From Mesorhizobium sp. Pch-S (GTDB taxonomy: Bacteria > Pseudomonadota > Alphaproteobacteria > Rhizobiales > Rhizobiaceae), in NCBI RefSeq assembly GCF_004136315.1, contig NZ_CP029562.1:2609501-2673500 (forward strand): 64,000 nucleotides of DNA, in the 5' to 3' direction. Within the stretch, counting starts at the first letter, position 1. The number at the start of each line of letters is the position of its first letter. Under the pieces are notes generated by a model that was given only the letters and a program-made list of their open reading frames with translations, did not search any database and was not told the origin of the DNA. Made by a program: the position numbers and the translations under genes. Shown here piece after piece: positions 19,190-28,615 of this stretch.

Positions 19190-19693
19190 ATGATGCGCGT
19201 CGTTGTCGATGAATCTGGCGAACATCTCGATGCGGCGGCGCAGATATGGGCCGAGGCGACCAGTTGGCGCGACAATGACAAGGATGTGGCGCCGCTCGAA
19301 CTGTCGCGGCCCATCATCGAGCGCGTGCTCGAAATCTCGCCGCGTTCTTTCCTGCTGATGGTTTTCGAGGATGAGGATGATGGGCGACCGATCGCGTTCA
19401 CAGCGGTCGCGCCCGTTCCTGGAGATGAAGATATGGCTGAATTGCACTATCTCGGCGTCGAGCCGCCGTCCTGGGGCAGGGCCTATGGCGCGGTGGCACT
19501 GGTGACTACGCAGGACGCCATGCTCGAGCGCGGTTTCTCGGCAGCGAAGCTCTCGGTCTACGTCGACAACGAGCGCGCGGTGCAATTCTATGAACGCTGG
19601 GGCTGGCGACCGCATGGCGAGGCGGTGCCGCATCCGCGCACCGGCAAGCTGGAGCAGGAATACCGGTTTGCTCTCGCCCAATCCACGCATTAA
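19190..19693 (+). CDS. GNAT family N-acetyltransferase
   Basis: A 167-residue acetyltransferase with the GNAT acetyl-CoA region AELHYLGVEPPSWGRAYGAVAL and the C-terminal VYVDNERAVQFYERWGW, a standard GNAT ending. The substrate is unknown. ATG codons at 19190 and 19193 follow GGGAGG; an earlier in-frame ATG at 19133 lies inside the preceding terminator and was rejected. Single gene between ialB and rlmN. Confidence 0.85.
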   Translation: MMRVVVDESGEHLDAAAQIWAEATSWRDNDKDVAPLELSRPIIERVLEISPRSFLLMVFEDEDDGRPIAFTAVAPVPGDEDMAELHYLGVEPPSWGRAYGAVALVTTQDAMLERGFSAAKLSVYVDNERAVQFYERWGWRPHGEAVPHPRTGKLEQEYRFALAQSTH

Positions 19694-19783
19694 GCCGGCC
19701 ATCGTGACGTCACGCCACAGCTGTGATATGTGCCGGCTGAACCCTATCTAGCCAGGATTGTCTCTGTTCAAGCCAGATCTGCC

Positions 19784-21019
19784 ATGACCTTTTCGCTCGA
19801 CATCACCGACAGCAACACCCGCGCCGCGCTTGCGTCACGCGCAGCCGCGCCGCAAAAGGCCTCGCTTGTCGGTCTCAGCCGCGCCGAGATGGCCGAGGCG
19901 CTCGTTGCTGCCGGCATCGTACCGGAAAGGCAGGCCAGGATGCGCGTGCAGCAGCTCTGGCACTGGCTCTATGTGCGCGGCGTTTCCGAATTCTCGCAGA
20001 TGTTCAACATCTCGAAGGACCTGCGCACCGCACTCCACCAGCATTTTGCGATTGCCCGTCCCGAAATCGTCGAGGAACAGATCTCCGCGGACGGGACACG
20101 CAAATGGCTGTTCCGTTTCCCCGCACGTGGAGCCGGCAGGCCGGTGGAGATCGAGACGGTCTATATCCCGGAGGAGGGGCGCGGCACGCTGTGCATTTCC
20201 TCCCAGGTCGGCTGCACGCTGACCTGTTCGTTCTGCCACACCGGCACGCAGAAGCTGGTGCGGAACCTGACGGCGGAAGAAATCCTGGCGCAGTTGCTGA
20301 CCGCGCGTGATCGGCTGGGCGATTTCCCCGACCGCGACACGCCAGCTGGCGCGATCGTGCCGGCCGACGGCCGCAAGGTCTCCAACATCGTCATGATGGG
20401 CATGGGTGAGCCGCTCTACAATTTCGAGGCGGTCAAGCAGGCGCTGCTGATCGCTTCCGATGGCGACGGGCTGGCCTTGTCCAAGCGTCGCATCACGCTT
20501 TCCACCTCGGGGGTCGTGCCTGAAATCTTCCGGACCGGCGAGGAGATCGGCGTGATGCTGGCGATCTCGCTGCATGCGTCGAATGACGACCTGCGTGATC
20601 TTCTGGTGCCCATCAACAAGAAGTATCCGCTGAAGGATCTGATCGACGCCTGCCGCAAATATCCCGGTCTTTCCAACGCACGCCGCATCACCTTTGAATA
20701 TGTGATGCTGAAGGATGTGAACGACAGCCTGGAAGATGCCAAGGCGCTGGTGCAGTTGCTGAAAGGCATCCCGGCCAAGATCAACCTGATCCCGTTCAAT
20801 CCCTGGCCAGGCACCAACTACCAGTGCTCGGACTGGGAGACGATCGAGAAGTTCGCCGACTTCATCAACAATGCCGGCTACGCCTCGCCGATCCGCACGC
20901 CGCGCGGCCGTGATATTCTCGCGGCCTGTGGCCAGCTGAAGTCGGAATCGGAGCGGTTGAAGAAATCCGAGCGCCTGGCGCTCGAAGCGATGATGATCGC
21001 GGGACACGGCGAGGCGTGA
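19784..21019 (+). CDS. rlmN: 23S rRNA (adenine-C2)-methyltransferase RlmN
   Basis: A 411-residue radical SAM enzyme that methylates C2 of A2503 in 23S rRNA and A37 of some tRNAs. The [4Fe-4S] motif is CTLTCSFC (C144, C148, C151); GMGEPLYN and the C-terminal mono-thiol cysteine C382 in LAACGQL complete the mechanism. The N-terminus carries the RNA-binding LWHWLYVRG. The ATG at 19784 gives normal family length. Its stop overlaps the GTG of the next gene (GTGA), which points to translational coupling with two membrane-protein genes. Confidence 0.95.
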   Translation: MTFSLDITDSNTRAALASRAAAPQKASLVGLSRAEMAEALVAAGIVPERQARMRVQQLWHWLYVRGVSEFSQMFNISKDLRTALHQHFAIARPEIVEEQISADGTRKWLFRFPARGAGRPVEIETVYIPEEGRGTLCISSQVGCTLTCSFCHTGTQKLVRNLTAEEILAQLLTARDRLGDFPDRDTPAGAIVPADGRKVSNIVMMGMGEPLYNFEAVKQALLIASDGDGLALSKRRITLSTSGVVPEIFRTGEEIGVMLAISLHASNDDLRDLLVPINKKYPLKDLIDACRKYPGLSNARRITFEYVMLKDVNDSLEDAKALVQLLKGIPAKINLIPFNPWPGTNYQCSDWETIEKFADFINNAGYASPIRTPRGRDILAACGQLKSESERLKKSERLALEAMMIAGHGEA

Positions 21020-21489
21020 GCGGCCAGAGTTCCGCTCTGGTCCTCTGGCTCGGTCGCTTCGGCCTCGCCTTTCTCGGCTACCTGGCCGCAGTCATCGGTG
21101 CGACGGCCGTCACGGTGGCCGCGCTCTTCGTAGCCGGTTTCGCCGCGGAAGGCGCCGATATGTCCAGCCTGCTGAAGAACCTGCGCCAGCTTCCGGACAC
21201 CTTGCTGATCGGCATGATCATAACCGTGCAGTCGGCATTGCCCGGCTTCCTGATTGCCCTGTCCGTCGCGGCAATCCTTCGGTGGGTCAAGCCGTTGAGC
21301 TACACGCTGGCAGGGGGGCTGAACGGCGCCTTCTCCATCCTTGTGCTCAATTTCTTCACCGGGACCCGGCTGCTCATCATGCCACCGGGCCTGTTGATCC
21401 CTTGCGTCATCGGCGGCCTCGCCGGCGGTTTCGTTTTCCATTTTGTTTGCATCCGCCGGATTGGCAATTGGGGCAGGACGACGGCATGA
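21016..21489 (+). CDS. Hypothetical four-helix membrane protein, first of a coupled pair
   Basis: A 157-residue protein of no family I recognise. It has about four hydrophobic helices: 14-42, 61-86, 94-113 and 122-145. Start GTG at 21016 overlaps the rlmN stop. The layout and several short motifs ([39 protein letters not shown]) match the following gene, so the two look like paralogues from a tandem duplication. Coupling to rlmN argues for co-expression with it, not for a shared function. The stop overlaps the next ATG (ATGA). Confidence 0.75.
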   Translation: MSGQSSALVLWLGRFGLAFLGYLAAVIGATAVTVAALFVAGFAAEGADMSSLLKNLRQLPDTLLIGMIITVQSALPGFLIALSVAAILRWVKPLSYTLAGGLNGAFSILVLNFFTGTRLLIMPPGLLIPCVIGGLAGGFVFHFVCIRRIGNWGRTTA

Positions 21490-21953
21490 ACCGTTTCGCG
21501 GCCTATTTCATCCGCTGCCTTGTCATCCTGTTCGGTTATGCGGTCGCCGTATTGGCGGCAAGCGCCTTCATCAATGTGCTGTTCCTGGGTGCGATCGGCT
21601 TCAGCGCCGAGGAAACCCGCTGGCTGGCGAACGGGCCACTCGTCGTTACTGTCCCGCTTCTCGCTGTCTTCGTCGGCTACTTCGCATTTGCGCCCTCGGC
21701 GCTGTTGATCCTGGCGACGGAGCTGCTGGCCCGGCGCGACTGGCTGTTCTACGCGCTGGGCGGCGGCGTGGTCGCCGGCATAGTGCTCGGTGTTGCCTGG
21801 CAGTCCGGCGATCCGGACTTCGCGGCTACCGACACGCGGATCATCCTCGGCATCGTCGGCGCTGGAATGGTCGGCGGCATCTTCTACTGGCTCAGCGCCG
21901 GCCGCTGGGCCGGAAGCTGGTGGCAGGACAGCATCGATGACGGGCAACGCTGA
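21486..21953 (+). CDS. Hypothetical four-helix membrane protein, second of a coupled pair
   Basis: A 155-residue membrane protein, not recognised. Hydrophobic helices lie at about 11-40, 50-80, 87-107 and 118-140; the polar loop QSGDPDFAATDTR precedes the last helix. Segments LFGYAVAVLAASA, GFSAE, YALGGGVVAG and IVGAGMVGGIFYW align in order with the preceding gene product. The ATG at 21486 overlaps the previous stop by one base. Together with rlmN it forms a three-gene, overlap-coupled operon. No catalytic motif is seen. Confidence 0.75.
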   Translation: MNRFAAYFIRCLVILFGYAVAVLAASAFINVLFLGAIGFSAEETRWLANGPLVVTVPLLAVFVGYFAFAPSALLILATELLARRDWLFYALGGGVVAGIVLGVAWQSGDPDFAATDTRIILGIVGAGMVGGIFYWLSAGRWAGSWWQDSIDDGQR

Positions 21954-22070
21954 AATCGACATCGCGCAAACACGCCACGCGCAGGCTCTATGAAAGCCCT
22001 GGCTATTCCTACTGCGAGCCGTTCGAATCCTATTCGCCCGATCCGCTTTGTGTCTTCATGACGAAACGGA

Positions 22071-22712
22071 TCATTTCGCCTGGGCGGTCAGGATCTTGAG
22101 CGCGAAGGCCGAGAACACGCCGGCGAACAGATAATCCACCGCTCGCGTCACGCGTGGGCTCGCCTTCATTGCCGCCGAGAATTTTTCCGCGGCGAACACC
22201 ATTGGCGCGGTGACCGGAATGGACAGCACCACGAACATCGCGCCGAGGAAGAACAGCTTGCCCGGCGCATGAGGGTCGTGCGCAGAGACGAACTGCGGCA
22301 GGAAGGTCATGAAGAACAGGATGATCTTGGGATTGAGCAGGTTGACGCCCAGACCGGCCGCCCAGGCGCGGGTGAGCGAGACTTTAGGCCCGGTCTTCTT
22401 CTCGGGGGAGAAAGCCGAACCCTTGGCGATGGCCTGCCAGGCGAGAAAGACGAGATAGCCGGCGCCGAAGATCTTCAGGACGAAGAACGCCATCGGCGAG
22501 GCAACGATCAGCGCGGAAATGCCGACCACCACCAGCGACGTGTGGATCAGTGTACCGCACAGCGCCCCCGCCATCGAAGCGAAGCCGGCGCCGCGGCCCT
22601 GGCTCAGGGTACGGCTGACGAAGAGCGTCATGTCGGGCCCAGGCGTGATCGCCAGGATGAAGGTGGCGATGGCGAACTGGATCAGCGTGGTGGTGTCTGG
22701 AATAAACGACAT
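22071..22712 (-). CDS. LysE family translocator
   Basis: A 213-residue exporter with six predicted helices. The N-terminal ITPGPDMTLFVSRTLSQGRGAGF is the LysE/RhtB signature, followed by GALCGTLIHTSLVV and GVNLLNPKIILFF. The family exports amino acids such as lysine, homoserine, threonine or their analogues; the substrate cannot be told from sequence. Monocistronic on the minus strand, convergent with the membrane-protein pair. Confidence 0.9.
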   Translation of the reverse strand: MSFIPDTTTLIQFAIATFILAITPGPDMTLFVSRTLSQGRGAGFASMAGALCGTLIHTSLVVVGISALIVASPMAFFVLKIFGAGYLVFLAWQAIAKGSAFSPEKKTGPKVSLTRAWAAGLGVNLLNPKIILFFMTFLPQFVSAHDPHAPGKLFFLGAMFVVLSIPVTAPMVFAAEKFSAAMKASPRVTRAVDYLFAGVFSAFALKILTAQAK

Positions 22713-22788
22713 TTTGCAGGGTCCCCGCAGCAGGCAGGCCGAGCCATAGCCGATAAGCCGACCCTGCTCCAGGGGCAGTTGAATGTCT

Positions 22789-24873
22789 CTATCGACCCAG
22801 GCGTCTCAGCGCCGGAGGTGTCGAGACGGTGATTTCAGCAGTCTCTTCGGGGATGTACGGACCGAATTTGGCTTCGATGATCCTGCCCAGTGGTTGCGGC
22901 CTGCCAAGCAGGTACCCCTGCGCTTCGTTGCAGCCTTCCTTCTGCAGGATGGAGAGCTGGATTTTTGTCTCGACGCCTTCGGCAAGCACCGGGATCTCAA
23001 GGCTGCGCCCCAAAGCCAGCACGGCGCGCACGATGGCCTTGGCCTGCGGGCTCTGTTCGATATCACCCATGAAGGAACGGTCGAGCTTGATCTTGTCGAA
23101 GGGGAACGAACGCAGCGTGTCGAGCGAGGAATACCCGGTGCCGAAGTCGTCGATCGCGATGGTGACCCCCAATGCCCTGATCTGACGCAGCGCGTGCAGG
23201 GTTCGTGCCTTGTCGGCAATGATCGCCGACTCGGTCAGCTCCAGCTCAAGCCGGCGCGCCGGCAGGCCGGTCTCCAGCAGGATCTCGTGGATCAGCTTCG
23301 GCAGGTTGTTGTGCGACAGCTGTTTCGGCGACAGGTTGACGGCAACCTTGTGCTCATTGTGCCAACCCGCCGCATGCCGGCATGCGGTGCGCAGAACCCA
23401 CTCGCCAATCGCCTGGATCGAACCGTTTTCCTCCGCGATCGGGATGAATTCAGATGGCGGGATCATGCCACGTTCGGGGTGAAGCCAGCGCAGGAGCGCC
23501 TCATAACCGGTCACTTCGCCAGTCAGCACGGAGGCTTGCAACTGGTAGTGCAGGGCCAGTTCGCCACGCTCGATCGCGTGGCGCAGATCGTTCGCAAGCG
23601 CGCGCCGGTCGCGGGCCGCCTCATCCATGGCCGATTCGTAGAAACACACCACCTGCTGCACATCCGCCTTGGCACGGTACATGGCAAGGTCGGCATTGCT
23701 CACCAGGCGCTCGCAGTCCTCGCCGTCGAGCGGATAGACGGCAACGCCGATGCTGGCCCCGGTGACGATCTCGAAATCGTCGAAACGCAGCGGCTGAAAC
23801 AGCGCCTTTTCCAGTCTTGCAACAAAATCGAGCAGGTCGCCCTGTTCCGAAAACCGTTTGATCGCTGCAAACTCGTCGCCGCCCAGACGAGCCGCGAACT
23901 CGCCATCCTTCAACAGGCGCGTCATGCGACGAGACACGGTTTTCAGCGCCTGGTCGCCGGCGGCATGCCCGCGCATGTCGTTGATCTCCTTGAAGCGATC
24001 GAGATCGATGCCGATCACGGCGACTCTCGTGCCCTCGTTCTCGCGCGCCCGCTCGATCTCGTGAGCCAGGCAGTCATTGAAGCTCGTCCGGTTCGGCAAG
24101 CCGGTCAGCGCGTCGTTGAGGGCGAGATGCTGGAGGCGCTCGTAGTTCTCGAAACGCGTCCGCTCGTCGATAAGATGGCTGACGGCACCGGTGCCGGCGA
24201 TCAACAGTCCGACAATCGCCACCGAGACGGCCATGGCTTCGAGAACGCTCGGGTTGGTACCGCCTGTGACGAAGGACATCGGCGTCACCGAGACCGCGGC
24301 CATCCCGGTGAAATGCAGTCCGACGATGGCCAGCACCAGGATGGCGGTGCCGATGAGAAATGCCTTCGGGCTCTGCCCATCGACCCACTGCCTCAGCGCC
24401 AGGGACCCTGCGACAACTGCGATGAGGACGGATGCGGCGACATAGACGCCATCCCATTCAACAATGCCGGCTACGTGATAGGCCGCCATGCCAGCATAGT
24501 GCATGGCCGAAATGGAAAGGCCGACAACAGCGCCGCCGGTCACCGCCGCGAAGCGGCGGCTGCCTGTAGCCCAGGCAAAACCGAGACCTGTGCCGATGAT
24601 GGCAATGACCAGCGATGCCATGGTCAGGAGAGGCTCGAAGAAAATGGGCGCGCCTGGGTCATAGGCCAGCATGGCGACGAAATGCGTGCACCAGATCGAT
24701 GAGCCGGCGGCGACGGCGGTCAGAACCAGCCAGCCCTTTGCCTGCACCCCCTCGGTTTTCCTGACGCGTTGGAAAAGACCGGAGGTGACCCAGCAGCCTG
24801 TAACGCAAACGAATGCCGCGAGCAGGACGAGCCACAGATTGTGTTCCATGGCGATGCAGGAGATGACGCGCAT
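22789..24873 (-). CDS. MHYT sensor with GGDEF and EAL domains (c-di-GMP turnover)
   Basis: A 694-residue inner-membrane signalling protein. The N-terminal third has seven hydrophobic helices with MHYT-type motifs (WCTHFVAML, MHYAGMA, LHFTGMA), a proposed copper-bound sensor of O2, CO or NO. A GGDEF domain follows (DLDRFKEIND, RLGGDEFAA) and then an EAL domain (YEALLRW, ELTESAI, IDDFGTGYSS, KLDRSF, AEGVET). All core motifs are intact, so both synthesis and hydrolysis of c-di-GMP are possible. Start at 24873 (MRVISCIAMEHNLW) matches rhizobial relatives; 24849 is an alternative. Confidence 0.92.
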   Translation of the reverse strand: MRVISCIAMEHNLWLVLLAAFVCVTGCWVTSGLFQRVRKTEGVQAKGWLVLTAVAAGSSIWCTHFVAMLAYDPGAPIFFEPLLTMASLVIAIIGTGLGFAWATGSRRFAAVTGGAVVGLSISAMHYAGMAAYHVAGIVEWDGVYVAASVLIAVVAGSLALRQWVDGQSPKAFLIGTAILVLAIVGLHFTGMAAVSVTPMSFVTGGTNPSVLEAMAVSVAIVGLLIAGTGAVSHLIDERTRFENYERLQHLALNDALTGLPNRTSFNDCLAHEIERARENEGTRVAVIGIDLDRFKEINDMRGHAAGDQALKTVSRRMTRLLKDGEFAARLGGDEFAAIKRFSEQGDLLDFVARLEKALFQPLRFDDFEIVTGASIGVAVYPLDGEDCERLVSNADLAMYRAKADVQQVVCFYESAMDEAARDRRALANDLRHAIERGELALHYQLQASVLTGEVTGYEALLRWLHPERGMIPPSEFIPIAEENGSIQAIGEWVLRTACRHAAGWHNEHKVAVNLSPKQLSHNNLPKLIHEILLETGLPARRLELELTESAIIADKARTLHALRQIRALGVTIAIDDFGTGYSSLDTLRSFPFDKIKLDRSFMGDIEQSPQAKAIVRAVLALGRSLEIPVLAEGVETKIQLSILQKEGCNEAQGYLLGRPQPLGRIIEAKFGPYIPEETAEITVSTPPALRRLGR

Positions 24874-25270
24874 CGGATTCAGCCGACCTTTGAAGCGAGA
24901 CGATCGAGAAAGCTGAGACCGACTAGCGGTTGAATCGTGAAAGCAGGTTTAACCCAGCGGTGTTCGAGGCGAGTTCCCTGCCTGGTCGAAGAGTAGGGTC
25001 AAGGAAGTGTTTCCATCAGGAATGCCAAATGTCCTGCCGGATGCCTGGTCCAGCATCGTCGTTGCCGGACAATTTGGCGCAGTTGGCCGCTTCCCCCGGG
25101 ATTGGAACTGCATTAGAGCGTTTCCGTTTTTCACGGAAACGCGGAAACGCTCTAATCTTTTGTTCTTACGCAATTCCGGACGGAAAACCGCTACACACTT
25201 TTCCCGGAATTGCTCTAATAGTGGCGCCGAAAAAGCGGTTCTGGCCAATGTAGGAAGGTTGCCCTCCAAG
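24874..25270. other. 397-bp intergenic region before argG
   Basis: It separates the divergent MHYT-GGDEF-EAL gene and argG. The right half is the composite palindromic repeat at 25113-25218; the remainder shows no gene. The argG promoter must lie between the repeat and 25271, upstream of it, or within it; I could not assign boxes with confidence. Confidence 0.6.
25113..25218 (+). repeat. Composite palindromic repeat (copy 2)
   Basis: Part A is a hairpin with 14-bp perfect arms, TTAGAGCGTTTCCG (25113-25126) and CGGAAACGCTCTAA (25142-25155). Part B runs CGCAATTCCGGACGG ... TTTTCCCGGAATTGCTCTAA and ends at 25218. Order is A then B on the plus strand. The element sits 52 bp before the argG start. 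Confidence 0.85.
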
Positions 25271-26494
25271 ATGTCCAAATTCAAAGACGTGAAGAAGGTG
25301 GTGCTCGCCTATTCGGGCGGCCTCGATACATCGATCATCCTGAAGTGGCTGCAAACCGAACTCGGTGCGGAGGTCGTTACCTTCACCGCTGACCTTGGCC
25401 AGGGCGAGGAACTGGAGCCGGCGCGCCGCAAGGCCGAAATGCTCGGCATCAAGGAGATCTTCGTCGAGGACGTGCGCGAGGAATTCGTGCGAGATTTCGT
25501 CTTCCCGATGTTCCGCGCCAACGCGGTCTATGAGGGGGTCTATCTGCTCGGCACTTCGATCGCCCGTCCGCTGATCTCCAAGCATCTGATCGAGATCGCC
25601 GAAAAGACCGGCGCTGACGCCATTGCGCATGGCGCGACCGGCAAGGGCAACGATCAGGTTCGTTTCGAGCTGTCGGCCTATGCGCTGAACCCGGACATAA
25701 AGATCATCGCGCCGTGGCGCGACTGGTCGTTCAAGAGCCGCACGCACCTGCTCGAGTTCGCCGAGCAGCACCAGATCCCGGTCGCCAAGGACAAGAAGGG
25801 TGAGGCGCCGTTCTCGGTCGACGCGAACCTGCTGCACTCTTCCTCGGAAGGCAAGGTTCTGGAAGATCCGGCGATCGAGGCGCCCGAATACGTCCATATG
25901 CGGACGATTTCGCCGGAAGCCGCTCCCGACAAGGCGACGGTCATAAAGGTCGGCTTCGAAAAGGGCGATGCGGTTTCGATCAATGGCGAACGCCTTTCGC
26001 CGGCGACGCTGCTCGCCAGGCTCAACGACTACGGCCGCGACAACGGCATCGGCCGCCTCGACCTGGTGGAGAACCGCTTCGTCGGCATGAAATCGCGCGG
26101 CGTGTACGAAACGCCCGGCGGCACGATCCTGCTCGCTGCGCATCGCGCCATCGAGTCGATCACGCTCGACCGCGGCGCGGCCCACCTCAAGGACGAGCTG
26201 ATGCCGCGCTATGCGGAGCTGATCTACTACGGCTTCTGGTTCTCGCCGGAGCGCCAGATGCTGCAGGCCGCGATCGACCTCAGCCAGAAGGACGTCGAGG
26301 GCGAGGTGACGCTGAAGCTCTATAAGGGCAATGTCATGGTCATCGGCCGTGAATCGCCGAAGTCGCTTTATTCCGACAAGCTGGTTACCTTCGAGGACGA
26401 TCAGGGCGCCTATGACCAGAAGGACGCTGCCGGCTTCATCAAGCTCAATGCGCTGCGCCTGCGCACGCTCGCGGCTCGCAACAAGCGCGGCTGA
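25271..26494 (+). CDS. argG: Argininosuccinate synthase ArgG
   Basis: A 407-residue enzyme joining citrulline and aspartate with ATP in arginine synthesis. The PP-loop AYSGGLDTS is at residues 13-21; [20 protein letters not shown] and [14 protein letters not shown] are the substrate-binding blocks of the type I ArgG family. The ATG at 25271 fits the conserved N-terminus; a longer frame reading back through the repeat was rejected. A small secreted-protein gene starts two bases after its stop. Confidence 0.96.
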   Translation: MSKFKDVKKVVLAYSGGLDTSIILKWLQTELGAEVVTFTADLGQGEELEPARRKAEMLGIKEIFVEDVREEFVRDFVFPMFRANAVYEGVYLLGTSIARPLISKHLIEIAEKTGADAIAHGATGKGNDQVRFELSAYALNPDIKIIAPWRDWSFKSRTHLLEFAEQHQIPVAKDKKGEAPFSVDANLLHSSSEGKVLEDPAIEAPEYVHMRTISPEAAPDKATVIKVGFEKGDAVSINGERLSPATLLARLNDYGRDNGIGRLDLVENRFVGMKSRGVYETPGGTILLAAHRAIESITLDRGAAHLKDELMPRYAELIYYGFWFSPERQMLQAAIDLSQKDVEGEVTLKLYKGNVMVIGRESPKSLYSDKLVTFEDDQGAYDQKDAAGFIKLNALRLRTLAARNKRG

Positions 26495-26496
26495 TC

Positions 26497-27024
26497 ATGC
26501 CTGGCGCGCGTTGTTCCGTCGCCGGCCTTCTGATGCTGGCGACGGCTCTGCCCGTCGCCGCACAGGACTTCGACCCGGCTGCGCTGGATCTGCCGGCATT
26601 GCTCGAATGCCGGGCGGATGTGCCGACCTACAACGGCTTCGCTTTCTGGCTGGCTGGTGAAACCAATGCAGCCGACAGCCTTGGCTGGCGCAAGGTCGAC
26701 AGCGGCAACCCTTTCCTGTCGCAATACGAGCTGGAAAAGCCTCTGGCCGCTTTCGGCACCGAGACGAAGACCCTGGTGTTTACGTCGAGTGGTCCGATGG
26801 CTGTGCTCGACGGGGTGACTGCGCCGGACCTGGCAAACAAGCTCGGCATCAAGCCGATGATCTCTGCGCCGCAGAAGTTCCTCGGCGAAAAGGTCGTCTC
26901 GGAGAAGACCGAGACATCCGAAGGCGTGACGTTTGCCACCCGCATCAGCCTGAATATTTCGACAGTCGAGACACACCCAGGCAAGGTGCTTGCCGGGTGC
27001 TCTTACAAGATCGAAGTTGAATAG
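26497..27024 (+). CDS. Hypothetical secreted protein downstream of argG
   Basis: A 175-residue protein not assigned to a family. Residues 1-22 form a signal peptide ending VAA-QD; the mature part has two cysteines, C38 in LLECRAD and one near the C-terminus in AGCSYKIEVE, which could form a disulfide. It begins two bases after the argG stop, so it is probably co-transcribed. Codon use and base composition look like the neighbours. Function unknown. Confidence 0.72.
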   Translation: MPGARCSVAGLLMLATALPVAAQDFDPAALDLPALLECRADVPTYNGFAFWLAGETNAADSLGWRKVDSGNPFLSQYELEKPLAAFGTETKTLVFTSSGPMAVLDGVTAPDLANKLGIKPMISAPQKFLGEKVVSEKTETSEGVTFATRISLNISTVETHPGKVLAGCSYKIEVE

Positions 27025-27056
27025 CAGGCCTCCGAAGCAGCTCTCCAGCCGGCAAA

Positions 27057-27116
27057 TCGAAAGATCAGCAACGGCAGGACCGCATCGCGCGATATCGCGT
27101 TGGCTTGATCTTTCGA
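27057..27116. repeat. Nested palindrome in an intergenic region
   Basis: TCGAAAGATCA (27057-27067) and TGATCTTTCGA (27106-27116) are perfect 11-bp inverted arms. Inside, CAACG/CGTTG continue the pairing and CGCGATATCGCG (27088-27099) is a 12-bp palindrome. It could act as terminator for the upstream gene (although without a T tract), as an RNA structure, or as a binding site. Confidence 0.45.
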
Positions 27117-27157
27117 ATGTCTTCGATAGGTTCAGACCATACGGTTGAGGGGCCTTC

Positions 27158-27466
27158 ATGAAGAGAAAAGTTTTCGCGTTGCTTGCAGCCACAGCCGTGC
27201 TGACAGGCAGTCAAACAGCGCAAGCTGCGACCAAAGCGGAGATCAAGGCTGCCAACGATCGGTGCGTAAAAAGTTATGCTTCGATCCCGCTCTCGACAAA
27301 GGAGGAAATCAGAGGGTTCATGGGGGTGTCGAAAGAACGCGCACCCGCGCTTTTTTGTCAGCGCCTGGTCAGAGCTTTCGTCAGCGGACGAATTACATTT
27401 TCTGACCTGAATCGGCTCCAGGAGAACCGTTCAACCGAAATCTGGAAGGTCATCAAGGGGCGGTAA
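27158..27466 (+). CDS. Small hypothetical secreted protein
   Basis: A 102-residue protein with signal peptide (residues 1-23, ending AQA-AT) and a basic mature domain with two cysteines (DRCVKSY and LFCQRLV) and an amphipathic C-terminal half. GAGGGG precedes the ATG. I do not recognise the family. It is slightly less GC-rich in feel than the neighbours, but not clearly foreign. Confidence 0.68.
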   Translation: MKRKVFALLAATAVLTGSQTAQAATKAEIKAANDRCVKSYASIPLSTKEEIRGFMGVSKERAPALFCQRLVRAFVSGRITFSDLNRLQENRSTEIWKVIKGR

Positions 27467-27467
27467 T

Positions 27468-27521
27468 CGAGGATCGCCGTGCTGGCGACCCTCGCAAGAA
27501 AAGTTCGAGCCTGGGCTCGAA
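27468..27521. terminator. Two hairpins between convergent genes, possible terminator
   Basis: CGAGGATCGCC (27468-27478) pairs with GGCGACCCTCG (27484-27494) with one mismatch; TTCGAGCC (27504-27511) pairs perfectly with GGCTCGAA (27514-27521). They lie between a plus-strand gene ending at 27466 and a minus-strand gene ending at 27532. No clear T tract, so assignment as terminator is tentative. Confidence 0.45.
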
Positions 27522-27531
27522 CCGGTTTCCA

Positions 27532-28323
27532 TCAGTCGTTGTCGATGGCCGTGGCGATGCGGGCGATTGCCTGCTGGTAGACACTGGCCGAATTCCAGCC
27601 GGCGATCGCTCCCATATTGCCGTCGGCGCCGACCCCGGCCTGCCAGCCGTGGCCCTTGAGGAAGTTGGCGGTCGAGGCAAGTGCGGTTTCCTTGTCGCGC
27701 AGATTTGCTCCACCGACACCATATTTCAGGACATTTCCGGGCAGGAACTGGGTATGGCCGATCTCTCCGTGCATCGCGCCCACCGAAGTGGCGGTCAGCG
27801 CGCCGCGATCGACGAGCTTGAGCGCGGCGATGGCGTGCGGGTAGAAGAATTCGGGGCGGCGGCAGTCATAGGCGAGGGTCACGATGGCGGAAACGGTGTT
27901 CTGCTTGCCCATGGCAGCACCGAAACCGGTTTCCATGCCCCAGATGGCGAGCAGCACGCCCGGCGTCACGCCATAGGTGCTTTCGATCCGGTTGAAGAGC
28001 GCCGCGTTGGCTTTCTTCATGGACTTGCCGCGTGAAATGATCGTCGCGGCGCCCCTGCGCTTCATGAAATCCTCAACGGAACCGCTGAAGGCCTTCTTGA
28101 CCGCCCGGTCGGCCCGGATGGTCGCCGTGGCGTATGTTGCGCCTTCCAGCGCCGCGAGGCCGCGGCTCTTGACGCCTGCAGCCTGTGCCTCCTGGGCGAA
28201 ATCCATTTTCCACTGGTCGAATCCCGCGGCGGATTTGCCGCATTCGGCCGCCTGGGTGGCGCCGGTCAGCAGCAACAGCGCCGCCGCGGCTGCGAAAACC
28301 TTTCCCTTGGCACGCAATGCCAT
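27532..28323 (-). CDS. Lytic murein transglycosylase, MltB-like
   Basis: A 263-residue periplasmic enzyme that cleaves peptidoglycan strands to 1,6-anhydro-muropeptides. A signal peptide (residues 1-26) precedes the SLT_2 domain; the catalytic glutamate is E131 in AIWGMETGFG, and GHTQFLPGNVLKYG and GGANLRDKETALASTANFL follow as in the family. It lacks the C-terminal peptidoglycan-binding domain many relatives carry. The ATG at 28323 has AGGAG at good spacing; ATG 28329 is too close to it. Divergent from the SH3-DUF1236 gene. Confidence 0.88.
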   Translation of the reverse strand: MALRAKGKVFAAAAALLLLTGATQAAECGKSAAGFDQWKMDFAQEAQAAGVKSRGLAALEGATYATATIRADRAVKKAFSGSVEDFMKRRGAATIISRGKSMKKANAALFNRIESTYGVTPGVLLAIWGMETGFGAAMGKQNTVSAIVTLAYDCRRPEFFYPHAIAALKLVDRGALTATSVGAMHGEIGHTQFLPGNVLKYGVGGANLRDKETALASTANFLKGHGWQAGVGADGNMGAIAGWNSASVYQQAIARIATAIDND

Positions 28324-28615
28324 TCTCATCTCCTGGTTGCCTGAATCACCTCGCGAGGCGAATTTGCCAGCGAACATCGAGCTTGTCACCGACGTTTCCC
28401 TGGCGCCCGCCGTGTTCCGGCTAAAGGCCAGAAGCCCGTCCCGATCAAGCGTTTTTTGCTGATTTCGCCGATTCGAGCGTCGATCTGGTGGCGTCTGCGG
28501 CTCACCTGCAACGACAGGCCGGAACAAAGCGTGAGCATCGATCGGAACTTTAGCGGGAACGTCAGGATGCCGGAGGCGTTGGCGGTGCGAGGGACGATGA
28601 CAGAGGAGCAAGACA

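Noticed and set aside
19133..19190. Upstream start for the GNAT gene
   Set aside because: It would place the start codon in front of and inside a strong terminator hairpin; the ATG at 19190 has a good ribosome site.
22026..22046. T-loop-like GTTCGAATCC suggesting a tRNA
   Set aside because: The flanking five-base arms do not pair, and no acceptor stem or anticodon arm can be built around it.
22783..24702. 639-codon plus-strand frame opposite the MHYT-GGDEF-EAL gene
   Set aside because: His/Gln/Arg-rich shadow frame; the minus strand encodes complete, conserved domains.
25007..25270. N-terminal extension of ArgG
   Set aside because: The added 88 residues translate the palindromic repeat and are not part of ArgG; the conserved N-terminus starts at 25271.
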